Shown piece after piece: positions 11,343 to 24,737 of a stretch of 64,000 nucleotides of DNA; positions within the stretch are counted from its first letter, which is position 1; each line of letters starts with the position of its first letter. Source of the stretch: Blumeriella jaapii (taxonomy: Eukaryota; Ascomycota; Leotiomycetes; Helotiales; Drepanopezizaceae). The translations under genes were made by a program, and so were the position numbers. The DNA lies in contig VWND01000076.1 in assembly GCA_009599575.1 (NCBI GenBank), forward strand, positions 868,001-932,000, written 5' to 3'. The notes below the pieces were generated by a model. That model searched no databases, had not been told where the DNA came from, and saw only the letters and a program-made list of their open reading frames with translations.

Positions 11343-14300
11343 ATGGAGACACACCAGCCTACCGTGCGGCGAGCAAGCCATGACCCAGGCCGTACCGACT
11401 CGCTATCGACGACGCGTCCCCGAGCAGGAAGTGGAAGAGAGACCCTGCGAGGCGGTGCCAGCCCTCGGCAAAAGAACGAGAATCCGTCCCCAACCAACCT
11501 ACCACGGGCCTGTGAGAGCATGCTAAAGACCACGACGGAGACTGGGGACATAGGCATGTTCTCTATCAAACCTTCCCGCGTTCACCAATCCCTGGGCACG
11601 CCTCGGAGATCGGTTGCGGGCTATAGGGATTCAGGACCGCAGAAAGCTCGTCACAACTTCCAGCCATATGGCGTTCCCGTCGTCGACGACAGGAAGCGTC
11701 TGCCTTCGTACGCGAGAGACGCAGCTTCGGAGGTCATTTCCATGTACGAGACTGCAAGCCAGAAATCGGGCAGTCGCATGTTCGACGAACCTGACTATCG
11801 ATCATACTCTATGACACAAGCATCGTATTCTTCCTACACCCTGTCAAACCATCGATCCTATGCAAGCCTTCGGAGTCAAGTGGATACGGGTATTCCAGTT
11901 CAACGCCCGAGGTCGCCATTCGCGTACCCAACTCGATTGAAACGTCCTGGGTTCCGGCCATCCTCCCCAGCACTGACAGATGGGGGCCTCATTGATTACA
12001 GCCGCCGTGCGGAAATCGAAAGATTACCACCAGTAAGTAGACCAGCCGGCCCTTCTACTCGCTCATGGGAACGTATGCTGTGTGGATGAACGCCTCTGAT
12101 CCTTTGCAAATAGGGATCGGGCCACAGTACGTCTTCGCCGTCTTCGCTATATGCACAGAGGCGTAGACCCCATCATCAGATTCTCCGTCCTGACGCCAAC
12201 CGATCAACCCCCTCACTGCTGAGCCAATCATCACCTCATCGTCGATCTTCAAGTCCCCTTGTTCCACAAGCAAATGGGTCTTCGAGTAGTGACTGGCTAC
12301 GCAGAGGTGGACCAGCATCTGTCAACACTTCGCCCGCCCGGAGTACCTTCAGTCTAGCATCTACTGTTAACCTGTACGCAAATGCACCACTTCCATCTAA
12401 TGCAACGACCCCGGGAAAGATTCCTGCATCTCCGTTATACTACGACTACACAGAGGACTTTGAGGTAGAGGTACACACGGAGATAGAGGCTCGGGAACCG
12501 CCTCCTCCCTTTCGAATTGATAAAACTATCCCTGAAGACCGTCCAATGAGCTCGGGGCTGGATTCCAGTTTGCATGACACTCCTGACAGGGAGGTCCAGA
12601 CATTCAGTGAGACAGGCGTGGTTTCTCGAAAGTCTAGCGGCAGGACATCCAGCGACGGAGTACCAAAACGAAAGCCCACCCCATCCGAGCTCAGAACACA
12701 AGCCCTTGCGGTGGGAGCACTACCAGGCGAGCCTGAAGCTAGCTCTTCCTCGCCTAATAATGACAAGGCCCAGGATCAATGTGCCATAAGACTCTCAGGC
12801 CTGGGATACGGAGCTCAACAGCTGGGGAGCCATGTCGATGAAGTTTTTGGACTGTTCCCCGAGTCCGCTATCGAAATCACGGATCCTAATAAGATTAAGT
12901 GCGGTGCAACGGTTTTGTCTCAAACGGTTCGCACATCAGATGATATGCAGAGAAAGGACGTTGAGGCGCAGTGCGCAAGGCCGTCTTACAGCACCGTCGC
13001 CAGCACTTCATTATTCCCACCCACTTCAAAGAAGGAGAATAGGACAGAGCCGCAAGCCACACCAGTCACTGAAACAATCATCTCGAGTTTGACAGTGACC
13101 AACCCTTTGCACTCTCCTGCTCCACTAGCTCATGCCGGTGCGCGTCGAGAGGATGGAAGCACGGGAGTCATCAGCTCTGAAGACCCCAATCTTGATCCGA
13201 AAACACGAAAGGGGTTTCCTTCCGAGCCAGTTGAGGTCACGTTGAAAGAGCCAGACGGCCGTGCTTTGGAAGGTCGAGCCAGGAGTTTAGACGTACAGAA
13301 TATGTCTTCTGTGTTTTTGTCTCAGAGCAAAACACCAATGCTATCTCCTACTCTTGCTGATGAGTCGAGGCTTCGAGAAAAGAGCCACAATCACGATTTG
13401 GAAATGTCAGCATCTCTACACGGACAAAATTTCGAGGAGAACAGAGTCATACCCCGGATGCAACCCCTGAAGCACAGCCAGTACTATAGCGGAGGTCAAA
13501 CATTGGATCTCGCTTCCGCACCAGACGATGTTCCAAATTTGAGCCACCAGATCTCAAAGAAAACCATAGCTCGATCAGAATCTCCGATGCTTGCCCCAAA
13601 GCCTATTTCGCCAGCGAGGCAGCTGAAGTTGAAGAATAGTGTTCCACAACTCATGAAAGCCTTGCCCCCACTGCCTCCTGAATCATCCAGTCGGCCAGCA
13701 TCCTCACCAGATGATTCGGCCCCCGATCAGCATGAGGCATCGCCCAATCTTATTCCAATTCAATCAGAAGTGAACTGTTCTACGATCGGAAAGAGCCCAG
13801 AAGTTCCCCCCAAGAGCTTCTTGAATGGCTACATAGCACCCAAAACAATGCCGGCTCGGAGTGCGACTGAAGAGAAAAGTGTGCCGTTGAGCAATTCTAA
13901 TGCTGCACTCCCTCTGCCTCGGCTGAAACTTAAGATGAAGGGGTCTGGTCCTCGCTCTATGTCCCCTCCGGACTCTCGACCATGGAATCTCGCCGAGAAC
14001 TATCCATGGTCGACGCAAACTCCAAGCGTTCGCTTGCCCCCGATTGCTCAGCAACCCCTGTGTCCAGCTTCGAAACCCCCAAAATTCAAGTTGAAGGTTA
14101 CGCGAGCTTCAAACTCGAGTTTAGGGACCGTCCGAGTGAACAGGAATTCGGCAGATTCAAAACCTTTGGCAGGAATGCGACTTCGAGGTTCGAAAGATCT
14201 CTTTACGCCAACTTCGGGCTTTGATAATGTCTTTCGCCAAGTCGGTAGACATCTTCATTCGAGGAGAACTAGCACAGCCAGCAGCCATGCAAGCAAAAGT

Positions 14301-14837
14301 GATTCCGCTTTACCAGCCATTCCCAATTCAAATGCGATATCTAAGAGTGGCCCTGAAACCGCACGCGTGAACTCCTCACACCTTCCGCTGATATCAGCAA
14401 GTCCCAACCCACTCAGCCCCACTGAAGCCCGGAGTGTTTTCTCAGACGACAGTTCGAATGTACAAAGCCATCACAGTCTGCGTCTGCGGGGAAGACTTTC
14501 GAATTTGCGAGCTAAAATTGCTGCTCCTTATGCCGCACGAGCTGGCACTCAATCCTACGATGATATCACCTGGAGGGATAAGAATGGCCCAGAAATAATA
14601 GCACCTTTGGTTACAGGATCGATCCCCAACCTGCACGATGGTAGGAAAAGCACTGATCAGGTCGGACCAATGCGTCGTTGGGCCGAGAAAGCACACCGGC
14701 AGAAATTAAAGACCAAATTGCATGATTGGCTTAGGGGAGCGAAGTATGCCATCGCAGCTCGAGTAAGATCGCGAAGCACGCAGGAAGAGGGGATTCAAAA
14801 AGTGGTAGGAAGTGGCTATACACGGGCTACTGACTAA
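11343..14837 (+). CDS. Large Ser/Pro-rich protein of unknown function
   Basis: Two exons, 11343-12032 and 12114-14837, are joined in phase 0 by an 81-nt intron (donor GTAAGT, acceptor AATAG). The product is about 1,137 aa. The ATG at 11343 (METHQPTVRRASHD) is the first in a frame that stays open for 3.4 kb, far longer than chance. Composition is Ser, Pro, Arg and Lys rich and mostly disordered, with acidic patches (YYDYTEDFEVEVHTEIE) and several PPLP-type segments. The C-terminal end is more ordered and basic (RRWAEKAHRQKLKTKLHDWL). No signal peptide, membrane span or known domain is visible. I do not recognise the family; a scaffold or cytoskeleton-linked role would be a guess. Confidence 0.75.
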
Positions 14838-15428
14838 GTGATGTGGATTTTGTCTCTGGGCTGACGGCCCTAATGGATACTGCTCTTGGCGGCTTTCAGG
14901 CTGTATGGCTGTTCCAATGTTCTGCAACCGAACATTTGTGGTCATATCTCTCGTGGTCCAGCAGTTTTAGCTTTGCACCTCCATCCATCTGGCTGTGTTC
15001 GAAATGATAGTGCTGTGTTTGAAGGTTCGCTGTGTTTAGCCTCTGCTCGGCGTCGGTTAGCTCTCCAATCAAACTATTGTTCGTTCGACAATTTCCTGCT
15101 GTGTCGATGAGTGTGTTTATGGTGTATTTCATGGTTCCTCGAAACTTTTGGGGGGATTTCTTGACCGTCGATGTAGTCAGCCATTCGGCCTGGGCCCCCA
15201 GGTTCCCATCTCGACTTCTCCAGCTTCCACCAGCACTAGTCAGTAGTGACTGACGGTGCTGGAGGGCGAGGCGAATGATGATGCCATGAGTTCACTGACT
15301 GGTATGTAGATGCCAAGAGTCGGGAATGAAAGCTTCTAAAAAATATGCCTTTGCTAATCAGCCCTATCAGAGACGGGGGGGGGTCACTGATCACTTATCA
15401 CCAGACAAGCACTAGGGCCCTACGGCGC
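14838..15428. other. Intergenic gap
   Basis: 591 bp between two plus-strand genes. It should hold the 3' end of the first and the promoter of the second. A short G tract lies near 15376. No gene seen. Confidence 0.45.
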
Positions 15429-16184
15429 ATGGAATACGTAGATACAAAAAGCCCCATACCCTCTGTCAAGCTCACCCCCTTCCAAGCACAACCTAGATCC
15501 GGCTCTTTCGGATACCAGGGCGACTCCATCACATTCGACGGGGTGAGTTCATTACTTGCTCGCAATCACAGCCAGCCTTGAGCTGAACACCACGGCTAAC
15601 AGGGGAGAGCTCGATCCAGTCCTTCCCATATCGTGGGCCGCCCCACTCAACCGCCGCTCAAGATGTTCTCGAGATTCTCCCGCCCGTACCTCCGCCGCAA
15701 CAAGTCGCCATCCTCACCATCACCCGTCCATGTCAGCACTACAGTGGCAGCGGCAGGGAGCACCTCGTCTGCCTCTGTCGGCCTGCCCGGCACAACTGCT
15801 TCCCGCGAGGAGCAGTACTTCGACACCGCCAGCTCGCCCGGCACCTTCGACGCGCGGAGCGCCGACTGCGACGACACCATGCCCAGCATCGTCAAAGCCG
15901 CCAAGGGCAAGCAGCCCGTCCGGCCGGCCGTGGAGCGCCAGCACGTGAGCGGAGGCTACCGCCGCCGCGGCATGCCGAGCCCGAGCACCGAAGATGATAA
16001 TGAGGAGGACGAGGAGAGCAAATTTGAGGAGGATATCAAGGAGCAGATGCACGTCGTGATGAAGGAGGTGGCCGCGGAGGCGGCGGATGATTTGGTTGTT
16101 GTTAAGAGGCCGATGGAGAAGCGGAGGAGCAGTCTGGGGTTGGTGCGAAAGGCCCTGGGCCGCTTTGGTTGGCAGAGAAAATGA
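15429..16184 (+). CDS. Hypothetical low-complexity protein
   Basis: Exon 1 (15429-15542, start MEYVDTKSPIPSVKL) joins in phase 0 to exon 2 (15603-16184) through a 60-nt intron with donor GTGAGT and a CTAAC-AG end. The product is about 231 aa. It has a basic Ser/Pro-rich first half, an acidic stretch (STEDDNEEDEESKFEED) and a basic C-terminus ending in GRFGWQRK. The clean intron and sustained open frame support a real gene. A shorter form starting at the internal Met at 15663 is also possible. No domain is recognised and the function is unknown. Confidence 0.55.
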
Positions 16185-16455
16185 GAATGAACATCGAAAT
16201 GAAATTGGCGTGCTGTACTGTACTCGAGGACAGAACTGGGTCGCAGTTCCGGACTCAAACAGCGGCCAAAGATGCTCGTTGATTAGCCTTAACACACATG
16301 TGCCTTGGAGGAAGAGAAGGACGAAACAGCAAGCGGATTTCGCGCGACGGGAAATTCGGAATTCGAAATTTTCTCCAACAGGCATTTCTTTGCTTTGATT
16401 GTTGCTTACTTGCTTTGATCGTTGCTTACTACCAGTCGATGGAGCTGGCGAGGTA

Positions 16456-18575
16456 CTAGAACACAGCGCCTCCAATGATGAAAACTCGTTCTTCTTCTCG
16501 CTTCACCCACTGAACGACTCTGTTCGCGCCGTGGGCAACACCAGCCCGCGATGAGTTCGGGCCAGCCACGCAGTAGAATTCGAACATCGGCGTGATCCAG
16601 GCCAGCGATATACTGTCCCGGTTGACGCAGTGGAGAACCTTCAGGTGGGAGTGTTTCGCGTGGGCAGATGCGTGCAAGTTGTGGTACAACGACATGAGCC
16701 TTGAAACCCGAAGTTAGCCGGGCAACTGTCACGTGATGGGCCAGACTTACTCTTCGCGCCAGAAGGGTGCCGAAATGGGGGCAGAATGATGGCATGAGGA
16801 ATTGGACATTGGCCCGTGACTTGTAGAGGAAATGTCGTAGTGGCGTTCCAGGTACAATGTCGGTGGTGCTTAGACGGCCCTGGCGAACCGCAGTCCTAAT
16901 GATGTCCATGCTGCCGTTCTCGTGGAGCTGGGCCACAACCTCATCGCGCATCTGCTGAAGCTCGAAGAAACTCTCCTTGTCCGCGCTGATGAGAAGGACG
17001 GCTATCTCATCCTCTCGGCTGCTGCTGTTGGCTGTCGATGGCCGCCCCTCGGATTCGGTGCCCTTGTCGTCCACTTGGCTCAAGAAGCTAACGTACATGT
17101 ACAGGTAGCCTTTGTTGTTGAAGCCGGGGAGACACACGGGTATCCAGTTTTCTCCGCCGCCAGCCCTCACGCTCCCGGCTTCGAAAAGCATATTAAAAAT
17201 TAATTGTAGATCGCTGGGGTGTAGAGAATGCCGCTTTGGCCTGATAACACTGACAAGTCTCCCCCCAGCAACAACCATGCCGTAGAGGAGCTTGTCTGTC
17301 CGCGCTTTGAGGAGAGTGTTGTTGATGACTTGGCGCTGCGACTTGCGGATCTTCAAGCACTCCAGCGCGGATAGTAAGGCTGTTGGAGAGCCTTTAGTGA
17401 ACGTGTCTGCCAGAGACGATAGCAGGACTTCAGTGCCTTCAAGAGGACGCCGAAGATCAGTATTGGGTCGGTTCGTGAACAGCTGGGTCAAGGTGGGCAG
17501 AGTCAGCGTCGAGAGAATCTGCATGTACAGCGCATCTAGCTGCGCTCTAAGCTGGGCATCACTTTCCCCAAGCTTGCTGATCGCAACAAAGTAAAGTGGC
17601 CCAGCTATGGACACAACAAATCTGGTGTCTCCAGCTGTAAATCCCATGAGCGGATCCTTGGCGCCCTGAAAGAATGAAATAATGGTCTGGATGATTCCAA
17701 TGTATCCGTTGATGAGGTTTTGGTCGCCGTGACGGCTATAAATTGGCTTGCCAGCTGAGGACAAGATGAGATAATGCTTGAGCTTGGATTTCCACTGTAG
17801 CAAAACCTCTTCTGCAATTAGGATCAGCGTGGCGTTATTTATAAACAACGTGTGAAGATCAAATACCTCCGTTGGCGCCCGTGTTTTCCACAGCTTCCAC
17901 CTCGTCGAATTCTTGCTCGAAATTGACCAAGGATGAGTCCTCGTAATCTGTCTGCTCAAAAGCATTGACGGATTCGGTCTGCGTACTAAGAAGTTTCCAC
18001 GCTGCACTTTTGGAACTCAATCCTTCGTCTAGTAGGCTTGCGAGATCTCCATTCGCCCTCATAGTTGGGGCATAACTCCTGAGACTGGCACTATCATCAA
18101 ATTCGCTTCCTGCTAGACCTATCTTCCTGCTTGGAGTACTATGTCCTCCTGAAGCACCAGATATAGACTCTGACACTGACACTGATCGACTGGTAGGGGT
18201 CTGGAAAGTTCCTCTTGATCCATCTGGAAATGATAATGTCTGAATGTCGATCGGAGAGAAACCTGTTGTAGGCTTGCTGGCATATGAGGAACCAGGCCGG
18301 TTTGCAGGCCTCAGGAGGGAGGGTCTTGGAGGCAATGGAGGCCGCGAATCTCCTGCCCCTTGATTTGTATCTTGATTTGCATCCTGCCCAGCTCTTATAG
18401 ACTCCGGGGCAGAGGCTTCTTGTGTATCGGTTCCCCCTCCTAAGCCGGCCTTGTCATCCTCGTCGAGGGTCATTGAATCGCTGCCATGGTCCGGCGTTCC
18501 CACCGTCTCTGTCGGATCAATTGGCGCATCTGCTCGGTCATGAGTAGATGCCGCAGTCGGGCTGGAGTTTCCCAT
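16456..18575 (-). CDS. MON1: Mon1 vacuolar fusion protein (frame problem at last intron)
   Basis: Exon 1 (18575-17867) is a disordered acidic/Ser-rich N-terminus. A 55-nt intron joins it to exon 2 (17811-16751) with the longin-domain core ([20 protein letters not shown]) and the C-terminal block [13 protein letters not shown]. Exon 3 (16699-16456) carries [19 protein letters not shown] and ends FIIGGAVF. Total is about 670 aa, normal for Mon1. Mon1 with Ccz1 is the exchange factor that loads Rab7/Ypt7 with GTP on late endosomes and vacuoles. The oddity is the last splice: exon 2 ends in phase 0 at the donor GTAAGT (16750), but exon 3 needs phase 2 after the acceptor at 16700. No other GT-AG choice I tried repairs it, so an indel or unusual splice site is present. 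The gene is head-to-head with DOP1. Confidence 0.88.
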
Positions 18576-18867
18576 CCAGGCCAGGATGTAGCTATTCGCA
18601 GATCGTCATTGACGGGTGATATGATTTAGAGATGTAATGGGGCAGCCAGGGGGTCGATGGCGGGCACCTTGGCGACGGAGACAGCCTTTCGTGGATGAAC
18701 AGGCCACGAAATAATTCGAACTTCAGCCTCGAGCAATGGTCAGAACACCGGTTCACTCTACCAGCACATTTGAATCATACCCGCCAGCAATGCGCAACTT
18801 CAACTCGATCCTCTGACGATGCCGATGATCCTCCGAATTTCCAATTGCGAACAGAAGCGCGTACACC
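18576..18867. promoter_or_regulatory. Divergent promoter, MON1/DOP1
   Basis: 292 bp separate the start codons of two membrane-traffic genes on opposite strands, so a shared bidirectional promoter is likely. No specific binding site is claimed. Confidence 0.5.
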
Positions 18868-21800
18868 ATGGCCCTCGAGGCTAGCCGGCAATCAGTCTCC
18901 CCGACGAGCTCGGGGAGAGCTTCACCAGTACCAAGGAAATGGAGAAACCAGCTAGGTTCAGGTAAGACTATAGATTTTAAACAACATATCACCTAGCCTT
19001 TCATCTAACCAGTTACCTAGAAGAGCCTCCGAGTAAAGACAAGGCCTTCCGCAGATATGCCTCTGGTGTTGAAAGATCACTCTCGCTGTTCGATACGGCT
19101 CTGCAGGAATGGGCCGACTACATTTCATTTCTGGGACGGCTTCTGAAGGTCTGGCTAGTTTACTGTCTTGAGGTAGAAAGAATGCTGACATGTCCAGTCC
19201 TTACAAGCCCATCCCAGCACTATAAACGCCGTTCCTTCGAAAGCTGTCGTCGCAAAGCGTCTTGCACAATGCCTGAATCCTTCACTCCCTTCCGGTGTGC
19301 ACCAGAAAGCTCTTGAAGTCTACTCCTTCATATTCTCCATGATTGGCAGGGAATCTCTCTCAAACGATCTCCCGCTATACCTTCCTGGCCTCTCGTCTAC
19401 GCTTTCGTTTGCATCTCTTTCCGTACGAACACCGTTCCTTGATCTTCTCGAGACACACATCCTGAAGCTTGACCCTCGAGCTCTACGCCCAGCACTGAAG
19501 GCGATCATACTGGCGCTGTTACCGGGTCTGGAAGAGGAGACCAGCGAGGAATTTGAGCGGACACTCAAACTGCTAGACGGATTCAAGCATGGACTTCGCC
19601 CAGCCAACGCCCAAGACATTGGAGGAAAGCATGTTAAAGGGGACGAGTACTTTTGGCAATGCTTCTTCCTTGCCGCCATTACGAGTAATGGCAGAAGGCT
19701 TGGTGCTCTGGCATACTTAGTTAGGAACCTCCCAAAGCTTGGTCAGCCCTTTTCCACCGAGTCGACAAACAAGACGCCCAATGGATCGGAAACGGAAGAA
19801 GAGGCAGCGAAACGTGTCGGGGAAATTGTAACGTCCCCCGAGCCAGGCCTACTACTCCGATGCTTTGCTGCCGGCTTGGGTGACGAACAGCTATTGATAC
19901 AGCGAGGGTTTCTTGATCTACTGGTTACTCATTTACCCCTGAACTCTCATGTCCTGCAGAAGAGAGTGAAGATTGAAGATCTGGAGCTACTTATCACTGC
20001 CGCTGCCGGAGTAGTTTCTCGGAGAGAGATGAGTCTCAACAGACGTCTCTGGACCTGGCTGCTGGGCCCTGAAACTGCTCATACCGAGGGTGAAAATGGC
20101 CCAGAATCTCCGAGTTCGGTAATTGGAGACCCCATTGGATTCTCACAATCCTCGAGGACACGATACTTCGAAGAATTCGGGTTGCAGCCGCTGGTACGGG
20201 CGCTGCTCAAATTGATTGCCCGAGATCCAACTAATGCTGTAGAAAGAGCCCGCCCTTTTCGAATTTGTCTCTCCTTGATGGATAGATGGGAAATCGGTGG
20301 CCTCGTGGTCCCAGATATCTTTCTATCGGTCGTTGATAGTGTCCGTAGATACAAAGACCAAGCGCCGACCAAGGCGGACTTCTCGGAGGTGCTCCGTAGT
20401 GCTAGTGTCTTCTTCGATGGCGTCGAGAGTGGTCTGATCTGGGGAGAAATCGTTCAATTGATTGCTCAAGCAATCGGTCCCGGAGATCTTTCCCCGACAG
20501 GCAGATTTGACAGGCTCGCGTTAGTGAACTTCATCATCGCACATTTCAATGTCCGAGAAGAAGAAATGCTTCTTATTCATGCGCCACTGGCGACTTTGAC
20601 ACTCTTGGCGCTATTGGAAGATGCGGCAGGAAAGAATCAGCAAAAGGTTGATCAGACTAGCCTCAACGGAAAAACCTCGAATATGGCTGTAAATATTGCT
20701 ATGGATTTAGTCGACCTCATCCCAGAAAGAGCTTTTCAAAGAAGAGCACCTCTCGATCAGTCGAAAACGAGCTCTCTGGACGGAGAATTTACTCGCCAAA
20801 TCACAAGCTCAGATATTTTGCAAAAGGTCAAGACCTTCTATGTTGAAGACCAAGGAAACCTGGATGCCGTTCCTCCTCCGTACTCATCCTATGCTGTGGG
20901 CGAGCTTCTCATGCGCGAGATTGGCATCATCACTTGCCAAAGCCTGTTCGATTCAGTCTCAAGTGCTGATGCTGGTATCAAAAACAAGTTGCTGGTACTG
21001 ATGCTTGCCAAAGTACCCAAAGCTGGCAGTCTGAATGTAGTGGAGCTCGTCGAATCCATACATAGAAGGTTCGCTGTCCCCTCGCAGCTACCATTTGTAG
21101 CTTTCACTTCAATCGTCTCTCTCGTCACTAATCTATACTCGACATCCTACATTTCCGCTATCGAATTATCTCGACTTGTGGAGCCTCTTGTACGTCAAGC
21201 CTGGTCTTACCTGTCAGCATCCCATCCCAAATACCACGTCGAGACAGTCCGATGTCTCTGGCAACTACAAACGGTATTATCTCTATCAAATCATGAGATA
21301 GAAGCCTCGATATGTTCTCTTATGATCGAGCACGACACGGATGGGACATTTGCAATCCGAAACGCGGATCCCGGTAGGACCTTCAACGTGCTGTGGACAC
21401 ACACCATGCAAGATACAGCTTTACAGGTGGATCGCAAAGCATCAAAAGCGCTCGCGAACGATCACAAAAGCTCACCACGCCTTCTAGGAGTGGCGAATTA
21501 CGAAGTGATGCTGTCTAGGCCGTTATTTCTCCTCTTAGACTCCCTTCTTGACGAGCGTACACAGCTGTTCATGACCGTTCGGACCTGGCTTCAGAGTCTT
21601 GTAGGTATTGATAAGTACGTACTAGCCTTACCTTTACAGCAGGTTCCCTCTAATGTTATAGGCTGTTTCACCTCTTCGTAGCAAAGTTCGCGGGCTTTAG
21701 CTTCCTCCATAATTTTCCCATGGACGCTTCAAATTCTACCGACGGCGATGAGCAGAAGTTTGGTAGCGATGATGACTTCGATCAGTGCTTGTACTATTTG

Positions 21801-24737
21801 CGCACTTTGTCAACTATGTTGCGATGGTCATCAGACAGTATGTGGGCTGCTCTGGCAGAAAACACGATTTTAATCGACACCAGCCACCCCTCGTTATACC
21901 GTATCAGTGAGTTCTACCCATAGAGCATACCGAGCCATATTGATCTGAATATAGCTGGGCATGATGGGGAGATCTCGCTTCTTGAGTTCTTTGCGCATGT
22001 CTGTCTGCGGTCTATCTCTGGAAGTTGTGGCACAGAAAAGCCCGAGGAAGCACGTGCTAGCCAATTTCACCGAACAGCCTTGACAACTCTCCACCAGATT
22101 CTCCTAAGCCCATACTCTCTTCCTCTAGCAGAGTTGAAACTGGAAACTATTCTAATAGACCGATTGATGCTATCACTCGAGGGAACAGACCCACTCATCC
22201 AAGTGCTATTATTGGATCTAGTGTTTGATACACTAAAGCTCCGCAATATGTCTAGACCTGAAGCTCCTCCTTCGCCACCTACGGCAGAGAAGCGTTCATT
22301 GACCGACACTCCTCAAAATCTCCCTCTAGCTCTTTCCACAGACAGCGAACACGATCCGGCATCAAATTTTCCACACCCACCTTCATCACTGCTGAAGTGT
22401 TTCCAGGCAGGACTCGCAGCTCCAAGTAGCCGCCCTGTTTTAGAAAGCTGGGTCAGCTTTCTAACAGAGTGTCTACCGCTGTACTCGGAAACTGTTTTCC
22501 AGATACTTATACCGCTGGTAGAAACGTTTTGTACGCAAGTGGGTGACACATTTACTAGTCTGCAAGAAACTTTCAAAAAAGATTCTACGTTGCATGCAGA
22601 CTCGGACGCCCCGGAGTCAACGCTCATTTCTCTTTTGAACGGCTTGGAGCACGTTTTAGCGCGGGGGCACGATCGACTGTTACAGGACGAGGTGAAGATT
22701 CCTCAAGCCAAGACTCCAGAGATTCCGCAAGGCTTCTTTGGAAACATGGTATCAGGCGTCTTTGCGTCGGAAACACCTCAAGCAAGAAGTGCTACCGCCA
22801 ATAATCGTCTCACTGTTTTACTCTCCTTCCAGGATGCGATACGAATCTGTTTTGTGATTTGGTCATGGGACGGGAAAGATACGGCCTCTCAAGACACGGA
22901 ATCAGTTGCCTCATTCAACTATACTTCATTGAGAATGAGAAACCGCGCCAGGAGACTGCTAGAACACCTCTTCGCAGCAGAAGCTCTTGAATGCTTGGAG
23001 ACGGTGGTTGAGATCTGGCAAAAATCCACCAGGAGTCCGAATGACTCCAAGTCGTCAATTGTATTCAACCTCCTCCATGTTCTTGATGGTTCCATGCCAA
23101 AGCATACTGTACCGGCCATTTTCAACGCAATATACAGTCGAACAAACCCGTCTGCGCTCGATCCAGCTCGAAAATCGACGTTGACGGCGTCTATTAGCGA
23201 TGTGGACCTCGTCGTGTTTTTGGTCGAATATGCTCGGTCGTTAGAAGATGATGCAATGGACGAGATCTGGACAGACTGCATGACTTTCTTGAAGGACATA
23301 TTGGCAAATCCTTTCCCGCATCGACAGACATTGCCAAGTCTTTTGGAATTTGCAGCAATTTTAGGCGAGAAGGTCGACAACACCAACTTTGGAGAGCAGC
23401 GGAAGATGAGGAAAGAATTAGGCGTGAGTTTTGATACCACTTACGTTGAGGGTGAGCTGACAAGTGCAGGAATTATTTCTTCGGCTTCTCGCTGCAATTT
23501 TCACTACTCGGCCTATGGGGTTCTCTGACGGCCCATCCGAAGCCGATGATCGAAACTCTTTATCGAGGCCAGACGACGTTGTAAAGATTCTAGCTTCCAT
23601 TGCGCCTAGCCTCCCCAAAGTTCTGGTCGAATCTGATCGAATCCTTGCAGCCGCTAACACTATCTCAGCGAGTGTTGTTGGACCGACTTTCAAATCAAAG
23701 TCCTTCCCTGACAGCATTTCAGAGAGTACGTTGGTGCTGCTCTACCAATTAGCAAGATTACCAAATACTCAAAAAATATGGAAGAAAGATATAGGAGACG
23801 CTTTCAACGCTAGGTTCTTCTCAAGTTCGGTCTCGCTCGTCAACGATCATTGGCTGCCGCTTCTGAAGCAATGGACTCTAAGTGACAAAGATCGGATGCC
23901 CGAGCTTATCTCTAGAATTCTGCCCCCGACTACAGCAGGCATAGTCTTTGGTGTGGGAGCAACATCTGCCAGGCTCGAAGCCGATCGGAAACGCAGCTCA
24001 ATCTGCGCCGTATTGCCACTCTGGTCCTTGCTACGATGAACGACAACTTCGTCGGAGACTTGCCCATGATGCAAGAGAAGATCGTAGAGTTGCTTGCTGC
24101 CTCGACGACGTCATCGCCGTCCTCCACAACTCGAGCCGACATCTTTCTTCTTATCCGTGCCTTGGTCCTCAAGACGTCGGCGGTGCACCTTGCAACACTG
24201 TGGCCCATCGTCAATGCCGAACTACACGCAGCCATCTCATCAGTTGTGTCGCCCGATCATAGCGCCGCCGCAGAAACATACAACAATTCCTCGATTCTTC
24301 AGGCTTGTAAACTATTAGATACATTACTATGCGTTGCACCCGACGATTTTCAACTTCACGAATGGCTGTTCATTACCGACACGATTGACGCCGTTTACCG
24401 TCCAACGAACTTTCACCCCGTCGCCATGATCGACGAACTTTCTGAAGAACTTGGATCTACAGCTCTGTCTGCGGCCACGCACACCGAGTCGCCGGCCTGG
24501 CAAGCGGCCAACAGTCTCAGCCGCCGGCCCCTGTTGGGACCTAGTGGTATCAGCGACGAAGGTACCTGGGAGCGGAAGGACGAGCTGGTTGGGAAAGTGC
24601 TAAGGCCATTTTTCAGCCAGTTGAGCATTTTTGCGTTTGAGAGCACGTACTCGATGAGCGTGCCAGACTGGGAGGCTTGTAGGATGGGACTATTGAAGGA
24701 TTTATTTGACGAGAAGAGCATTGTTAAGGCTTTATAG
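18868..24737 (+). CDS. DOP1: Dopey family protein Dop1 (one frame break)
   Basis: Six exons: 18868-18961, 19021-19148, 19198-21614, 21662-21906, 21955-23423 and 23470-24737, all introns 46-59 nt. The first conserved block (KDKAFRRYASGVERSLSLFD, then LQEWADYISFLGRLLK) is the Dopey N-terminal signature. A long helical repeat body and a conserved C-terminus (NDNFVGDLPMMQEKIVELLA) follow. Near 23989-23991 the frame changes: DRK should continue as TQLNLRRIATLVLATMNDN, one frame over, without an intron. Adding one base makes 1,874 codons exactly. The yeast homologue works with Neo1 and Mon2 in Golgi/endosome recycling; the same role is inferred. The break sits in a run of three A where four would restore the frame. 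Confidence 0.9.

Noticed and set aside
10641..11526. Overlapping frames of about 200 codons before the 11343 gene
   Set aside because: They cross the TCTCCC minisatellite and lack domains; more likely leader or promoter DNA.
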